The notes under the pieces were generated by a model. That model was given only the letters and a program-made list of their open reading frames with translations. It did not search any database and was not told the DNA's origin. This document shows, piece by piece, positions 9,701-18,895 of a DNA stretch of 64,000 bases (positions within the stretch are counted from its first letter, which is position 1; each line of letters begins with the position of its first letter). This DNA is from Lysobacter firmicutimachus (lineage in GTDB: Bacteria > Pseudomonadota > Gammaproteobacteria > Xanthomonadales > Xanthomonadaceae). The translations under genes and the position numbers were made by a program. The DNA is taken from NCBI RefSeq assembly GCF_037027445.1, contig NZ_JBANDL010000002.1:806001-870000 (forward strand), given 5' to 3'.

Positions 9701-12700
9701 GGCCGCATCGCCAGCGGCGGCGAACTGCAACTGCAATCGAGCGCGCTGATCAACCAGGCCGGCCTGATCGCGGGCGCGGCGACGGTGCGGCTCGACACCG
9801 GCACGCTCGACAACCGCCAGGGGCAGATCCAGAGCGGCGGCGCCGCCGCGGTGACGGTCGCGGGCGCGTTCGACAACAGCGCCGGCAGCGTGATCGCCCA
9901 GGACGACCTTAGCGTCGCCGCGGCCAGCCTGGACAACGACGGCGGTACCCTGGCTTCGGTTGCCGGAGCGGTCGCGCTCGATATCGGAGATGCGTTCTCC
10001 AACGTCGGCGGCCGGGTTCAATCCGCCGGCGTGCTGTCGCTGCAGTCGCAAGGCCTGGACAACCGCGGCGGCGACATCGCCGGCGGTGCGGTTACGCTCG
10101 ACGCCGGCAACGGCGCGTTGCTCAACGACGGCGGGCGTATCGCCGGCGCGCAGAGCCTGCGCATCGACAGCGGCGCGCTCAGCAACGACGCCGGCCTGAT
10201 CCAGGCGGGCACGGCGCTGGCGATCGACACCCACGGCCAGGCCCTGAGCAACGCCAACAGCGGCAGCGACAAGGGCATCAGCAGCGGCGGCACCTTGCAG
10301 GTAAGCGCGGGCGCGCTCAGCAACAGCGCCGGCACCGTTTATGCCGGCGGCGCCGCGACGTTGCAGGCCGTGAGTATCGTCAACAACGGCCAGATCGGCG
10401 GCCGCGACACGCTGGCGCTCACCGCCGGCGGCATCGACAATCGCGGCGGGCAGATTCAGGCCCTGGGCGATACCCGGCTCGATGCCGGCGCCGGCGTCGT
10501 CGACAACCAGGCGGGCCTGATCGGTTCCGCGACGAATCTGAGCCTCAGCGCGGCGAGCCTGATCAACCGCAACACGCTCGGCGCCAACCAGGGCGTGGTC
10601 GGCGGCAGCGTCACGGTCGTCGCGGATACGCTCGACAACGCGAGCGGCCTGCTCAGCGCCGACCGCGATCTGCTCCTGCGCGGCGGCGGCACGATCGACA
10701 ACCGCGGCGGCCAGGTCGCCGCCGGCGGCACGCTCGATGTCCGCGATCCCGGCTTCACCCGCACCCTCGACAACGACAGCGGCCGCCTTGCCGCCGGCGA
10801 CCTGCTGACCCTGCAGCTCAAGCGCCTCAGCGGCAACGGCAGCCTGGAATCGGGGCTCGACGCGACCATCGCGCTTGCCGACAGCTACGACCACCAGGGC
10901 AGCCTGCTCGCCAACCGCGACCTGTCGTTGTCCACCCAGGGCGACCTGCGCAACGCCGGCCGGATCGCCGCCGGCGGCAACCTGAACCTGAGCGCGAACG
11001 CACTCGACAACGCCGCCAGCGGCGAAATCACCGCCGCCAACGGCAGCGCGCGGATCGTCGTCGCCGGCAGGGCGACCAATCGCGGTGTGATCGACGGCGC
11101 CGATACCCGCATCGACGCCGCGCGCATCGACAACCTCGGCAGCGGCCGGCTGTACGGCGACCATCTCGCGCTGGGCGCGGCCGAGATCAACAATCTCGAG
11201 GAAACCGTCGCCGGTACCACCCGCGCCGGCACCATCGCTGCGCGCCAGCGCCTGGACATCGGTGCCGGCACGCTCAACAACCGTCGCGAAAGTTTGATCT
11301 ACAGCGGCGGAGACGCGGCCATCGGCGGCGCGCTCGACGCCGCCGGCCTGGCCGCCGGCACCGCCGGCGCGGTCAACAACACCAGCGCGCTCATCGACGT
11401 CGCCGGCGATCTGAGCATCGATGCCAGCGCGATCGTCAACCTGCGCGAGAACGTGTCGATCGCCCAGTCCACCACCACCCGTGCGCCGACCCGCCTGGAC
11501 CAGCCGTACTGGCGCAACAACGGCAGCAACGCCACCACCAACATCCGCAGCAGCAGCAACTACACCGCCTACGAGGTCTACTACCTCGACCCGGCGGATA
11601 TCCTCGAAGACACGCCGCACATCACTCCCGATGGCGTGCAGCTGCGCAAGGCAGTGGTGCGGCTGAATCCGCAGACCAGCGCCTACTACTTCGCTCGCGG
11701 CGGCATGTACGCCGCGCTGGGCGAGCGCTCGCGCCTGAGTGCGGTCGACGGCACGGTGACGATCTACTACACCGGCCGTCAGGAGGCGCAGTCCAACCCC
11801 GACCAGGGCGGCAGCGACGATCCCTTCGCCGAACTGGCTCAGCCGCAGCCAGGATCGCCGGCCTTCGTCTACCAGAGCGACAGCCTCAGCTACTCCAGCG
11901 CCTACGGCACGTGCAGCAACGACTGTGTGCAGCTGTGGACCGCGTTCGACTACGACGACCCCGACCACACCCTACTGGTGCCGCAAGGCACCGGCGGCGG
12001 CAGCCTCGGCGACAACGAGGAATACCGGATCGCCACCCCGACCGTCACCGAGGACACGATCGCGCCCGGTATCGGCAGCGATGCGGCGATCCGCTCCGGC
12101 GGCGCGATGAATCTGCGCGTCGACGACCTGCAGAACCGCTACGGCCAGATCGCCGCCGGCGGCGATCTGAGCATCGCCGGCCACGGCGGCGCCAGCCAGG
12201 TCGTCAACGTCGGCCAGACCCTGTACCGCACCTACGACTTCAACAACGTCAGCCACGGCTACAACGGCACCACCCGCGCCTGGACCGCGCCCTCGCTGTC
12301 CGAGCAGATCGGCCAGCTCGGCGGCACCATCACCAGCAACGGCACGCTGAGCGTCGAAACCAGCGACTTGAGCAACCTCAACCTAGGCCGCAATGCGCCG
12401 GGCGTGGTCGATCCCTCCGTCTTGCTCAACCTCAATGCCGGCAACGCGCGCGGCAGCGGCGGCGCCAGCAGCTTCGTCCTGCAGCCGGGCGCGGCCGCGA
12501 TCGAAGTCGCGGCCAACCCGGCCCCCAACGCCGGCGGTCCCGGCGGCGGCGCGGCGAGCGGCGGTGCGAACGAAGCGCCCGCGATCGTCCGCACCTTGCC
12601 GGCCCACTTCGCCCTGCCGGGCAGCAGCCTGTTCCGCCTGACCGGCAACGGCAGCGGCTACCTGGTGGAAACCGACCCGCGCTTCGCCAACTACCGCCAG

Positions 12701-15700
12701 TGGTTGGGCTCGGACTACCTGTTCGGCCTGCTCGGCGCCGATCCCACCCACCTGCATAAGCGCCTCGGCGACGGCTACTACGAACAGCGCCTGGTCCGCG
12801 ACCAGATCGCACAGCTCACCGGCCGCCGCTTCCTCGACGGCTACGCCAGCGACGAAGACCAGTTCCGCGCGCTGATGAACGCCGGCGCCCTGTTCGCGCA
12901 GCAATACGGCCTACGCCCGGGCATCGCCTTGACCGCCGAGCAGATGGCCCAGCTGACCAGCGACATCGTCTGGCTGGTCGAACAGACGGTGACCCTGCCC
13001 GACGGTACCACCGCCACCGTGCTCGCGCCGCAGGTGTACGTGCGCGTGCGCAAGGACGACCTGCACCGCGACGGCAGCCTGATCGCCGGCGACGCGACCC
13101 GGCTGAAGCTGCAGGGCGACCTGGTCAACGGCGGCCGCATCGCCGGCCGCACCGCGGTCGCGATCACCGCCCAGAACGTGCACAACCTCGGCGGCCTGAT
13201 CCAGGGCGGCGACGTCGCGGTGACCGCCCAGCAGGACCTGATCAACCGCGGCGGCGTCATCCGCGGCGCCGACCGCTTGGTGGTCGGCGCCGGCCGCGAC
13301 CTGATCGTCGAAGGCAGCAAGGATTACGCTCCCGACCGCCTCGCCGGCCTCTACGTCAGCAACCCGAACGGCGTGCTGCTCGCCAGCGCCGGCCGCGACC
13401 TGTCCGTACTCGGCGCCGCGCAGGTGCGCAGCGCCGGCGACGCCGCCCTCAGCGCCGGCCGCGACCTGAGCATCGCCTCCCGCGCGGGCGAGGTCGCGAC
13501 CACCGGCTACGGCAAGAACCGCGACAGCAAGCAAGGCCTCGATACTGCCGGCGTCAGCGCCGGCGGCAACCTGATCCTGTCCGCCGGCCGCGACGTGCAA
13601 CTGACGGCGGCTCAGCTCGAAGCCGGCCAGTCCGCCGCGATCGTCGCCGGGCGCGACATCGTCAGCTCCACCGTCACCACCACCGACACCAGCGACCGCC
13701 ACGTCGATGCGGGGCGGACGAAGACGACGGCGCATACCTCGGATGAGACCTTGCATGGGACGGCGATCAAGGCGGGGGGCGATATCGCGATGCAGGCCGG
13801 GCAGGACATCACCCTGCAGGCGGCTACGGCGGTGAGCGATGCGGGCGGCATCGCGTTGGCGGCCGGGCGCGATGTGAAACTGACGGCAGCTCAGGAGCGA
13901 CACGATCAAGTCCAGGACAGCACGACCAAGAAGTCCGGCTTCCTGAGCAGCAGCACAAAGACCACCCACGACGAGTCGCACGCCAGTCTGGCGGTCGGCA
14001 CCACGCTCAGCGGCGAAACCGTCGATATTTCGGCGGGACGCGACGTCAGCGCGCAGGGAGCGCAAGTCGTCGGCACCGGCGATGTGCTGGTGGCGGCCGG
14101 CCGCAATCTGACGCTGGATGCGGCGCAATCGACCTACAGCGAGGCGCACAGCCAGACCCAGAAGAAATCCGGACTGATGAGCACCGGTGGGGTCGGCATC
14201 ATGCTCGGCAGCCGCAGCTTGGCGCAGACCCAAAGCTCGACCGCCACCGAAGCGGTCGGCACGCTGCTGGGCAGCACCGACGGCCGGGTCACCCTGGTGG
14301 CGGGCCAGGACGTGAAGATCCGCGGCAGCGATGTGATCTCGGCGGCCGGCACCGGCATCGTCGGCAAGAACGTCGTCATCGAAGCGGCCGAGCAGCAATC
14401 GCAGCAGACTTATACGTCCAAGTTCCAACAATCGGGCCTGGAGCTGAGCCTCAGCGGCACCGCCATGACCGCCGCCACCAGCGCGTATCACAGCGCGAAA
14501 CGGGCCGGCGAAACCGACAATGGCCGCCTGAAGGCGCTCAACGCAGCGGCGGCCGGTTATGCGGCTTACGACGCCTATGAGCTGGGCCAGAGAGCCGCCA
14601 GCAATGGTGGGAAGTCCGCTGGCGGCCCGCAGAACGAAGCGATCAATCTCAAGCTCGGCATCGGCAGCCAGAGTTCCAGCAGCAAGACCGAGCTGAGCCA
14701 GACCACCCAGCGCGGCAGCAACATCCGTAGCGGCGGCGATGTCGCGATCGTCGCGACCGAGGGCGATCTGACCGTCACCGGCAGCAAGGTCGCCGGCCAG
14801 AACGTGCTGCTTGATGCCGCGCGCAATCTGACCCTGCAGTCGGCCAAGGAGACCAGCAGCCAGCACTCGACCAGCAAGAGCGGCGGCGGTGGGGTCGGCG
14901 TGCTGGTCGGCCAGAGCGGCATGGGCTTCTACGTCGAGGCCAACGCCAGCCGCGGCAAGGCCGATGGCGACAGCGTCACCCACGCCGAGACGACCATTGA
15001 TGCGGCCAACACGCTAGTGCTGCGCAGCGGCGGCAACACCACCTTGCGAGGCGCGCAGGCCCGCGGCGAGCAGGTCATCGCCCGCGTCGGCGGTGATTTG
15101 AGCCTGATCAGTCAGCAGGACACCGATCACTTCAAGAGCAAAGACCAGTCGGCCGGCGGTCAGGTCGTGATCGGCGTCGGCAGCAGCGCCAGCGTCAGCT
15201 ACAACCAGAACAAGATCGACAGCGACTACAAGAGCGTCACCGAGCAGACCGGCATCGTCGCCGGCAAGGGCGGTTTCGATATCGAGGTCGGCGGCACCAC
15301 CACCCTGACCGGCGCGGCGATCGCCAGCGCAGCCGATGCGGCGCGCAACCGCCTCAGCACCCAGGCGCTGGTCGCGACGGACCTGCAGAACTCCGCCAAG
15401 TACAGCGCCAGCAGCGTCGGCGGCACGGTCGGCACCAACGGCGGTTCGCCCAATCTCGGCATGCCGCAGAAGGACGATGCCAGCAGCACCACCCGCAGCG
15501 GCATCAGCGCCGGCACCCTCGACATCCGCGGCGGCGATACCGGCGCGGTCGCCAAGCTGGATCGCAGCCTGACCGATTTGCAGCAAGCCGGGCTGAAGCC
15601 GATCTTCGACGAAAAGGAAGTTCGCGAGCGGCAAGAAGTGGGTGCGTTGGCGCTTCAGGTCGGCATGCAGACGGCCGGCACTATCGCCCAAACGATGCAG

Positions 15701-17269
15701 ACGCGCGCCATCGGCGATCTGCAGGCCGCCGAAGCCAGCGGCGACCCGGCCGCGATCGACGCCGCCCAGCAGCGTTTGCAAAGCTGGAGCGACGGCGGCA
15801 CCTACAAGGCCCTGCTCCACGGTATGACTGCGGCAGCGGCAGCGGCCCTGGGCGGCGGCGACATCGGCGCCGCCGCGTTGGGCGCGGCCGGCGCCGAGCG
15901 GACCAAGGGAGCGATGGCGAGCTATCTGGACCAGCAAGGCGTCGCCTACGGCAGTCCTGCCTACAAGACCTTGATGGAACTCGGCAGCGCTGCGCTGGGC
16001 GGCATGATCGGTAGCGGCAGTGGTGCGGCGTCGGCGCTGGCGGGGGATCAGTACAACCGGCAACTGCATCCAGATGAGATCGCCTGGATCAATGCCAACG
16101 CTTCGCAGTTCGCTTTCGAAGCAGGCAATATTCCGATCGACGAAGCCAAGCGTCGATTGATTCTGGAGGCAGCGGCGCAGGTTGATGCTACGACCAACCA
16201 AAGACTCAACGAGCATCGCCCCATCACCGATCAGGTCGATGAAGAAGCATTGTCGTTCTTGACTAAGAATCGCCCCGGATTCGATTGGGGTAAAGGATTC
16301 GAAGAGCCTGACACAACCCGGTATCTCGACCACGCCCGGTTCCGCGACCAGCTCGCTGGTGATGTCGACGCGTTCCAGCAGGTCTATAACACGCTGCAGG
16401 GAGGAGGGCTAAGCCAGGGCGACTTGCGCTACATCTATGGCAGCAGCCTGCTCAACTGGGCAGATGGCGTTCACGCCAGGAGCGGTTTACAGCTAACTGC
16501 CGCTCTTGGTGCGAGCGGAAGCGCTGGAGCGTTGGCGGCAGCGGGAACCCTGAGCGCCGGTGCCGCAATGAGTCTGGGGAACAGTCTCGTCGTTAGGTGT
16601 TTGAGCAATCTGCTCGGATGCAACGGAATTGGTATCGCAGGAATGGAAATCCTGATGGGCGATGCTGCGCCATCTACCGGTCTAGCTATTCCGGTCGGAA
16701 ATCCGGTGGGGGCGGGTGGTGCGGCATCTGTAGTCGACGATTTGGCGAAGCGCGTGGCCAACAAAGTTGACCGTATCGTCTACGAAACTGATGCCCTCAA
16801 TGTCTTAAGGGACGATATGCTGGCCGGGGCGGGCGGAAAATGGCCGGTAGTTAACGAGGCGGTCAGCGCTTCAACCGTTCAGCAGAGTACGCCAACATCG
16901 TGTGGTCAGGCTTGCGCCCAAATGCTGCTTGCTGATCGTGGAACGGCGATCGACCAAACGCAATTTGGGCTGGGATTGACGTCTCCTCAAGGGTTGGCTG
17001 CAAATCTGAACAGGATAGATGATGGGTGGATAGGGGCAGGTGTTGATCCATCTAGTTTTGATGCCTTAAACAAGACGGGCTCGTGGGCGGCGATGATGTG
17101 GGAAAGAGGTAGCAGCTACGGCCATTGGGTAGTTGTTGATGGGTTAAATGATGGTGGAATGGTGGTGGTGCGTGATCCGTTCAGTGCAACCCGCTATCTG
17201 ATGAAAAAAGACGATTTCGATAATGCATGGAGTGGTTACAGTGTATTCAAGCCAGAATCGAAGCCTTGA
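6758..17269 (+). CDS. TpsA filamentous haemagglutinin / CdiA-type contact-dependent toxin carrier
   Basis: This 3503-residue exported stick protein starts at ATG 6758 (AAGGA, 8-base spacing). Residues 1-24 form an extended signal-peptide region (MNRIYRLVFNCALGVW), followed by a hydrophobic core ending at PAWAQ. The TPS secretion domain includes the NPAGI motif (N173). Long arrays of degenerate beta-helix repeats (SAGTLDNRGG-like) follow, then a spacer with LPAHFALPGSSLF, then further haemagglutinin repeats. The pretoxin region holds YNRQLHPDE (Y3099). The last about 140 residues form a C39/papain-like peptidase: TPTSCGQAC with C3382, YGHWVVVDG with H3456, RDPF with D3473, and a preceding Gln. 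I infer that this C-terminus is the delivered toxin. A candidate immunity ORF overlaps the stop. Confidence 0.92.
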   Translation: MNRIYRLVFNCALGVWQVASELVSAPRGGRSGGGRATAPRLRAMTGALWIVLGAATTLPAWAQIVADPNAPGSQRPTVLQAPNGVPLVNIQTPSAAGVSRNTYRQFDVDREGAILNNARGSAQTQLGGWVQGNPWLAGGGARVILNEINSANPTRLNGYVEVAGPRAEVVIANPAGIQVDGGGFINTRRATLTTGAPILTGGSLDGYRVEGGAIGIGGAGLDAGTTDYTDLIARSLRINAGVWAQQLQVTAGANTVSADHRSVVATAGSGAAPAYALDVGALGGMYAGKIVLLGTEHGLGVRNAGAIGAQAGELSLSADGRLSNSGRIQAQSDAALDLSGGVSNAGTVSAGQQLRIATPADLDNSGGTLNARRLELSAQSLSNRAGAIEQTALQALRLEAGALSNREGGRIGLAALSSGGGTGGAGGTAGGDSGSGTAAGSDPSAPAVAPPPIVPLADGVLRIGGLLNNDAGSIQAGSGIVLNSGSGLNNDGGELGLASLTVTAGDVSNRGGTLAVQGEAQLQLGNLINDAGRLSVGGALGLNSQSFSNRGGELLHGGGAASQWRVAGTLDNRGGRVASNADQLQLDAGRLLNEQGRIEHAGSGGTILNLGDLNGAGGRIAGAGALRLRAGVVDHRGATLSGNAVDVAAMHFDNRGGTVQSGGAAMFAVDGRFDNDAGTVAATNDLSLRAASLGNAGGSLQSAGNAAIEAATVQGAGGTIGSNGALSLRGGDVDLSAGTTFARNIDVAVDTLSTAGGTLQSAGELTIAAATAMDNAGGRIVGAGDMALASAALNNRAGTIEHAGAGTLAIQATNLTGAGGTIGSNGALDLRGGTLDLSGGQTYARTIALQADALNHVGATLQAGDTASLAVRDTLDNSQGRIAASGDTRVQAGTLVNRGGAIEHAGTGTLDLQAIVVDGAGGRIAGNGQLNLSAQSVDLRAGDTYAQRIDLRAVDLVTAGGQLSAGQDALLAIQGRHDNTSGRIASGGELQLQSSALINQAGLIAGAATVRLDTGTLDNRQGQIQSGGAAAVTVAGAFDNSAGSVIAQDDLSVAAASLDNDGGTLASVAGAVALDIGDAFSNVGGRVQSAGVLSLQSQGLDNRGGDIAGGAVTLDAGNGALLNDGGRIAGAQSLRIDSGALSNDAGLIQAGTALAIDTHGQALSNANSGSDKGISSGGTLQVSAGALSNSAGTVYAGGAATLQAVSIVNNGQIGGRDTLALTAGGIDNRGGQIQALGDTRLDAGAGVVDNQAGLIGSATNLSLSAASLINRNTLGANQGVVGGSVTVVADTLDNASGLLSADRDLLLRGGGTIDNRGGQVAAGGTLDVRDPGFTRTLDNDSGRLAAGDLLTLQLKRLSGNGSLESGLDATIALADSYDHQGSLLANRDLSLSTQGDLRNAGRIAAGGNLNLSANALDNAASGEITAANGSARIVVAGRATNRGVIDGADTRIDAARIDNLGSGRLYGDHLALGAAEINNLEETVAGTTRAGTIAARQRLDIGAGTLNNRRESLIYSGGDAAIGGALDAAGLAAGTAGAVNNTSALIDVAGDLSIDASAIVNLRENVSIAQSTTTRAPTRLDQPYWRNNGSNATTNIRSSSNYTAYEVYYLDPADILEDTPHITPDGVQLRKAVVRLNPQTSAYYFARGGMYAALGERSRLSAVDGTVTIYYTGRQEAQSNPDQGGSDDPFAELAQPQPGSPAFVYQSDSLSYSSAYGTCSNDCVQLWTAFDYDDPDHTLLVPQGTGGGSLGDNEEYRIATPTVTEDTIAPGIGSDAAIRSGGAMNLRVDDLQNRYGQIAAGGDLSIAGHGGASQVVNVGQTLYRTYDFNNVSHGYNGTTRAWTAPSLSEQIGQLGGTITSNGTLSVETSDLSNLNLGRNAPGVVDPSVLLNLNAGNARGSGGASSFVLQPGAAAIEVAANPAPNAGGPGGGAASGGANEAPAIVRTLPAHFALPGSSLFRLTGNGSGYLVETDPRFANYRQWLGSDYLFGLLGADPTHLHKRLGDGYYEQRLVRDQIAQLTGRRFLDGYASDEDQFRALMNAGALFAQQYGLRPGIALTAEQMAQLTSDIVWLVEQTVTLPDGTTATVLAPQVYVRVRKDDLHRDGSLIAGDATRLKLQGDLVNGGRIAGRTAVAITAQNVHNLGGLIQGGDVAVTAQQDLINRGGVIRGADRLVVGAGRDLIVEGSKDYAPDRLAGLYVSNPNGVLLASAGRDLSVLGAAQVRSAGDAALSAGRDLSIASRAGEVATTGYGKNRDSKQGLDTAGVSAGGNLILSAGRDVQLTAAQLEAGQSAAIVAGRDIVSSTVTTTDTSDRHVDAGRTKTTAHTSDETLHGTAIKAGGDIAMQAGQDITLQAATAVSDAGGIALAAGRDVKLTAAQERHDQVQDSTTKKSGFLSSSTKTTHDESHASLAVGTTLSGETVDISAGRDVSAQGAQVVGTGDVLVAAGRNLTLDAAQSTYSEAHSQTQKKSGLMSTGGVGIMLGSRSLAQTQSSTATEAVGTLLGSTDGRVTLVAGQDVKIRGSDVISAAGTGIVGKNVVIEAAEQQSQQTYTSKFQQSGLELSLSGTAMTAATSAYHSAKRAGETDNGRLKALNAAAAGYAAYDAYELGQRAASNGGKSAGGPQNEAINLKLGIGSQSSSSKTELSQTTQRGSNIRSGGDVAIVATEGDLTVTGSKVAGQNVLLDAARNLTLQSAKETSSQHSTSKSGGGGVGVLVGQSGMGFYVEANASRGKADGDSVTHAETTIDAANTLVLRSGGNTTLRGAQARGEQVIARVGGDLSLISQQDTDHFKSKDQSAGGQVVIGVGSSASVSYNQNKIDSDYKSVTEQTGIVAGKGGFDIEVGGTTTLTGAAIASAADAARNRLSTQALVATDLQNSAKYSASSVGGTVGTNGGSPNLGMPQKDDASSTTRSGISAGTLDIRGGDTGAVAKLDRSLTDLQQAGLKPIFDEKEVRERQEVGALALQVGMQTAGTIAQTMQTRAIGDLQAAEASGDPAAIDAAQQRLQSWSDGGTYKALLHGMTAAAAAALGGGDIGAAALGAAGAERTKGAMASYLDQQGVAYGSPAYKTLMELGSAALGGMIGSGSGAASALAGDQYNRQLHPDEIAWINANASQFAFEAGNIPIDEAKRRLILEAAAQVDATTNQRLNEHRPITDQVDEEALSFLTKNRPGFDWGKGFEEPDTTRYLDHARFRDQLAGDVDAFQQVYNTLQGGGLSQGDLRYIYGSSLLNWADGVHARSGLQLTAALGASGSAGALAAAGTLSAGAAMSLGNSLVVRCLSNLLGCNGIGIAGMEILMGDAAPSTGLAIPVGNPVGAGGAASVVDDLAKRVANKVDRIVYETDALNVLRDDMLAGAGGKWPVVNEAVSASTVQQSTPTSCGQACAQMLLADRGTAIDQTQFGLGLTSPQGLAANLNRIDDGWIGAGVDPSSFDALNKTGSWAAMMWERGSSYGHWVVVDGLNDGGMVVVRDPFSATRYLMKKDDFDNAWSGYSVFKPESKP
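15991..16410 (+). repeat. Long direct repeat, copy 1 (TpsA pretoxin segment)
   Basis: This part of tpsA, encoding the YNRQLHPDE pretoxin section, recurs at 17641-18059. Aligning the two by eye shows four substitutions and one single-base deletion over about 420 bases. Similarity falls off sharply after 16410. The repeat places homologous DNA upstream of two different toxin ends, the arrangement needed for toxin switching by recombination. Confidence 0.9.
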
Positions 17270-17522
17270 CCTTGTGTTGAACTCAATAACTTATACGGAG
17301 AGCGAGTCGGTGGTGTATCGCGCATCTGTTGACGGCGCGGAGATTGAATTCCGTGCGGCTGTATCAGACATTGCTGGGATTAGGTCCGTGGTAATGTCTG
17401 ATGACTTTGAGAGCTTTCTCAGGCCTTTCTGTAGAGCCGACCCAGCCATTGTTAAGCGATTGATTAAGCTGACATGGGCTGTGATCGAAGGAGACTCGCC
17501 GGTTTACCCTGTGCATGTCTAG
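17241..17522 (+). CDS. Candidate immunity protein to the TpsA C39-like toxin
   Basis: This is a small acidic protein of 93 residues from GTG 17241, where GGAG lies 8 bases upstream. An ATG at 17223 would give 99 residues but has no ribosome site. The gene overlaps the 3' end of tpsA by 29 bases, which is the usual place for an immunity gene. Composition (SITYTESESVVYR, VMSDDFESFLRPF) and lower GC than the surroundings fit CDI immunity genes, which are fast-evolving. I recognise no family. The role is inferred from position only. Confidence 0.6.
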   Translation: MYSSQNRSLDLVLNSITYTESESVVYRASVDGAEIEFRAAVSDIAGIRSVVMSDDFESFLRPFCRADPAIVKRLIKLTWAVIEGDSPVYPVHV

Positions 17523-17544
17523 CAACTCGAATACACGTTGAATT

Positions 17545-18147
17545 TTTGACGTCGCCCAACAGCGCCTGCGGAACTGGAGCGGCGGCAACAACAAAGCTCC
17601 GCTGCACGGCGTGACCGCGGCGGCGACATCGGTGCCGCGCTGCGCTGGGCGGCATGATCGGTAGCGGCAGTGGTGCGGCGTCGGCGCTGGCGGGGGATCA
17701 GTACAACCGGCAGCTGCATCCGGACGAGATCGCCTGGATCAATGTCAACGCTTCGCAGTTCGCTTTCGAAGCAGGCAATATTCCGATCGACGAAGCCAAG
17801 CGTCGATTGATTCTGGAGGCAGCGGCGCAGGTTGATGCTACGACCAACCAAAGACTCAACGAGCATCGCCCCATCACCGATCAGGTCGATGAAGAAGCAT
17901 TGTCGTTCTTGACTAAGAATCGCCCCGGATTCGATTGGGGTAAAGGATTCGAAGAGCCTGACACAACCCGGTATCTCGCCACGCCCGGTTCCGCGACCAG
18001 CTCGCTGGTGATGTCGACGCGTTCCAGCAGGTCTATAACACGCTGCAGGGAGGAGGGCTGAGTCAGGGTGACCTGCGCTACATCTATGGCCGCGGCCTGC
18101 TCCATTGGGCCGACAACGTCACTTCCAGAAGTGCTGGCCAGGTCGGC
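17545..18147 (+). pseudogene. Displaced partial copy of the tpsA pretoxin region, frameshifted
   Basis: 17545-17640 resembles the tpsA stretch near 15760-15990 but with an internal deletion. 17641-18059 is a near-identical copy of 15991-16410. One base is missing at about 17979 (CTCGAC in tpsA, CTCG-C here), moving the reading frame from the YNRQLH part into the next frame. That next frame still encodes the rest of the region (RDQLAGDVDAF, GDLRYIYG) and runs on into the downstream toxin. There is no plausible translation start, so this is a silent cassette rather than an expressed gene. It reads as a parked alternative end for TpsA. Confidence 0.8.
17641..18059 (+). repeat. Long direct repeat, copy 2 of the tpsA pretoxin segment
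   Basis: Near-identical partner of 15991-16410, offset by 1650 bases before the deletion and 1649 after it. It lies just upstream of an alternative toxin domain. Confidence 0.9.
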
Positions 18148-18894
18148 TTGTTCCTTGGGGCCACAGGCGCTACCGGAGTGACCGCAGCGTTGGCCGGCCT
18201 GACTCTTCCAGGAGTTGCTGCCCGATGTTTTTCCAGCCTCGCTACGTGCAACGAGCTGGCCGTGGCTGCGATGGAAATGGGAATGGGCGATGCAGCTTTT
18301 GCGTCTGGAATAGCCATACCTGCAGCTATTGGGGGTAGTAAGGTTGTCGCTGGTGTATCAGATGATCTAGTGAAACGTGCTGCTCAAGCAGCAGACGACC
18401 TGGCAAGAGAGATTGAAGGCATAACGCAGGGAGGCACTGCACTCGTTACCCGCGCCGGCAACGCTACGTTTGAGGTCGGAAAGGCAATGGATGATCTCAG
18501 TGCTACTGAGCAGCAAGGGTTGAGAATATTATTAGCTCTTGGATATGACGTGCATGTGCCGTTGGAGGCAAGTAAAAGAGGGGTTTCTGGAATGCCGACT
18601 TCGGAGTTCGTAGTGGAGGGGTTGGGGAGGGTGGATGTATACGCGCCAGAAAAACCTAGTGTTATTGCAATTGCTAGGGAAGTTGAGGCGAAGGTTTTTT
18701 CCGGGCAGGCTGATTCTGTTGTGGTTGTAGTTCCTGTTGGCTTCAGTAATTTCGACATGTACAAGGCTGCTGCGGCTGCTTTCATGAAAGTAAGGCAAGG
18801 GCGCCAAATACCCCTTGATAGACTAATTTTCTCGCAAAGGGGGAGGGTCGTGCAGTTCGATCGGATGGTTGTTGAAAACCTATTGAGGCGGTGA
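18148..18894 (+). CDS. Orphan CdiA C-terminal toxin module, putative PD-(D/E)XK tRNA nuclease
   Basis: The frame is open from before 18000 and there is no real start codon; 18148 is only a TTG within the continuous frame. The first part (GATGATGVTAALAGL) is the variable linker. The final about 130 residues (LSATEQQGLRILLALGYDV, then TSEFVVEG, RVDVYAPE and AREVEAKVFSGQA) follow the order seen in Bp1026b-type CDI toxins, which are PD-(D/E)XK nucleases that cut tRNA. The acidic residues of SEF and VDVY and the later Lys of EAK are candidate metal and catalytic positions. Expression would need recombination into tpsA through the upstream repeat. The nuclease class is recalled from family motifs and was not checked by search. 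Confidence 0.65.
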   Translation: MFLGATGATGVTAALAGLTLPGVAARCFSSLATCNELAVAAMEMGMGDAAFASGIAIPAAIGGSKVVAGVSDDLVKRAAQAADDLAREIEGITQGGTALVTRAGNATFEVGKAMDDLSATEQQGLRILLALGYDVHVPLEASKRGVSGMPTSEFVVEGLGRVDVYAPEKPSVIAIAREVEAKVFSGQADSVVVVVPVGFSNFDMYKAAAAAFMKVRQGRQIPLDRLIFSQRGRVVQFDRMVVENLLRR

Positions 18895-18895
18895 G

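Noticed and set aside
6743..11968. A 1741-codon open frame on the minus strand opposite tpsA
   Set aside because: It is the antisense shadow of a very GC-rich, repetitive gene. The translation is Ala/Val/Gly/Arg repeats with no domain, and tpsA on the plus strand has full domain support.
16048..16075. VENN-type pretoxin boundary in TpsA
   Set aside because: No VENN is present; the boundary is the YNRQLHPDE type, so the toxin limits were set from that and from the repeat breakpoints.
17641..18059. Possible insertion sequence creating the long repeat
   Set aside because: The repeated segment is coding tpsA sequence with no transposase, terminal inverted repeats or target duplication.
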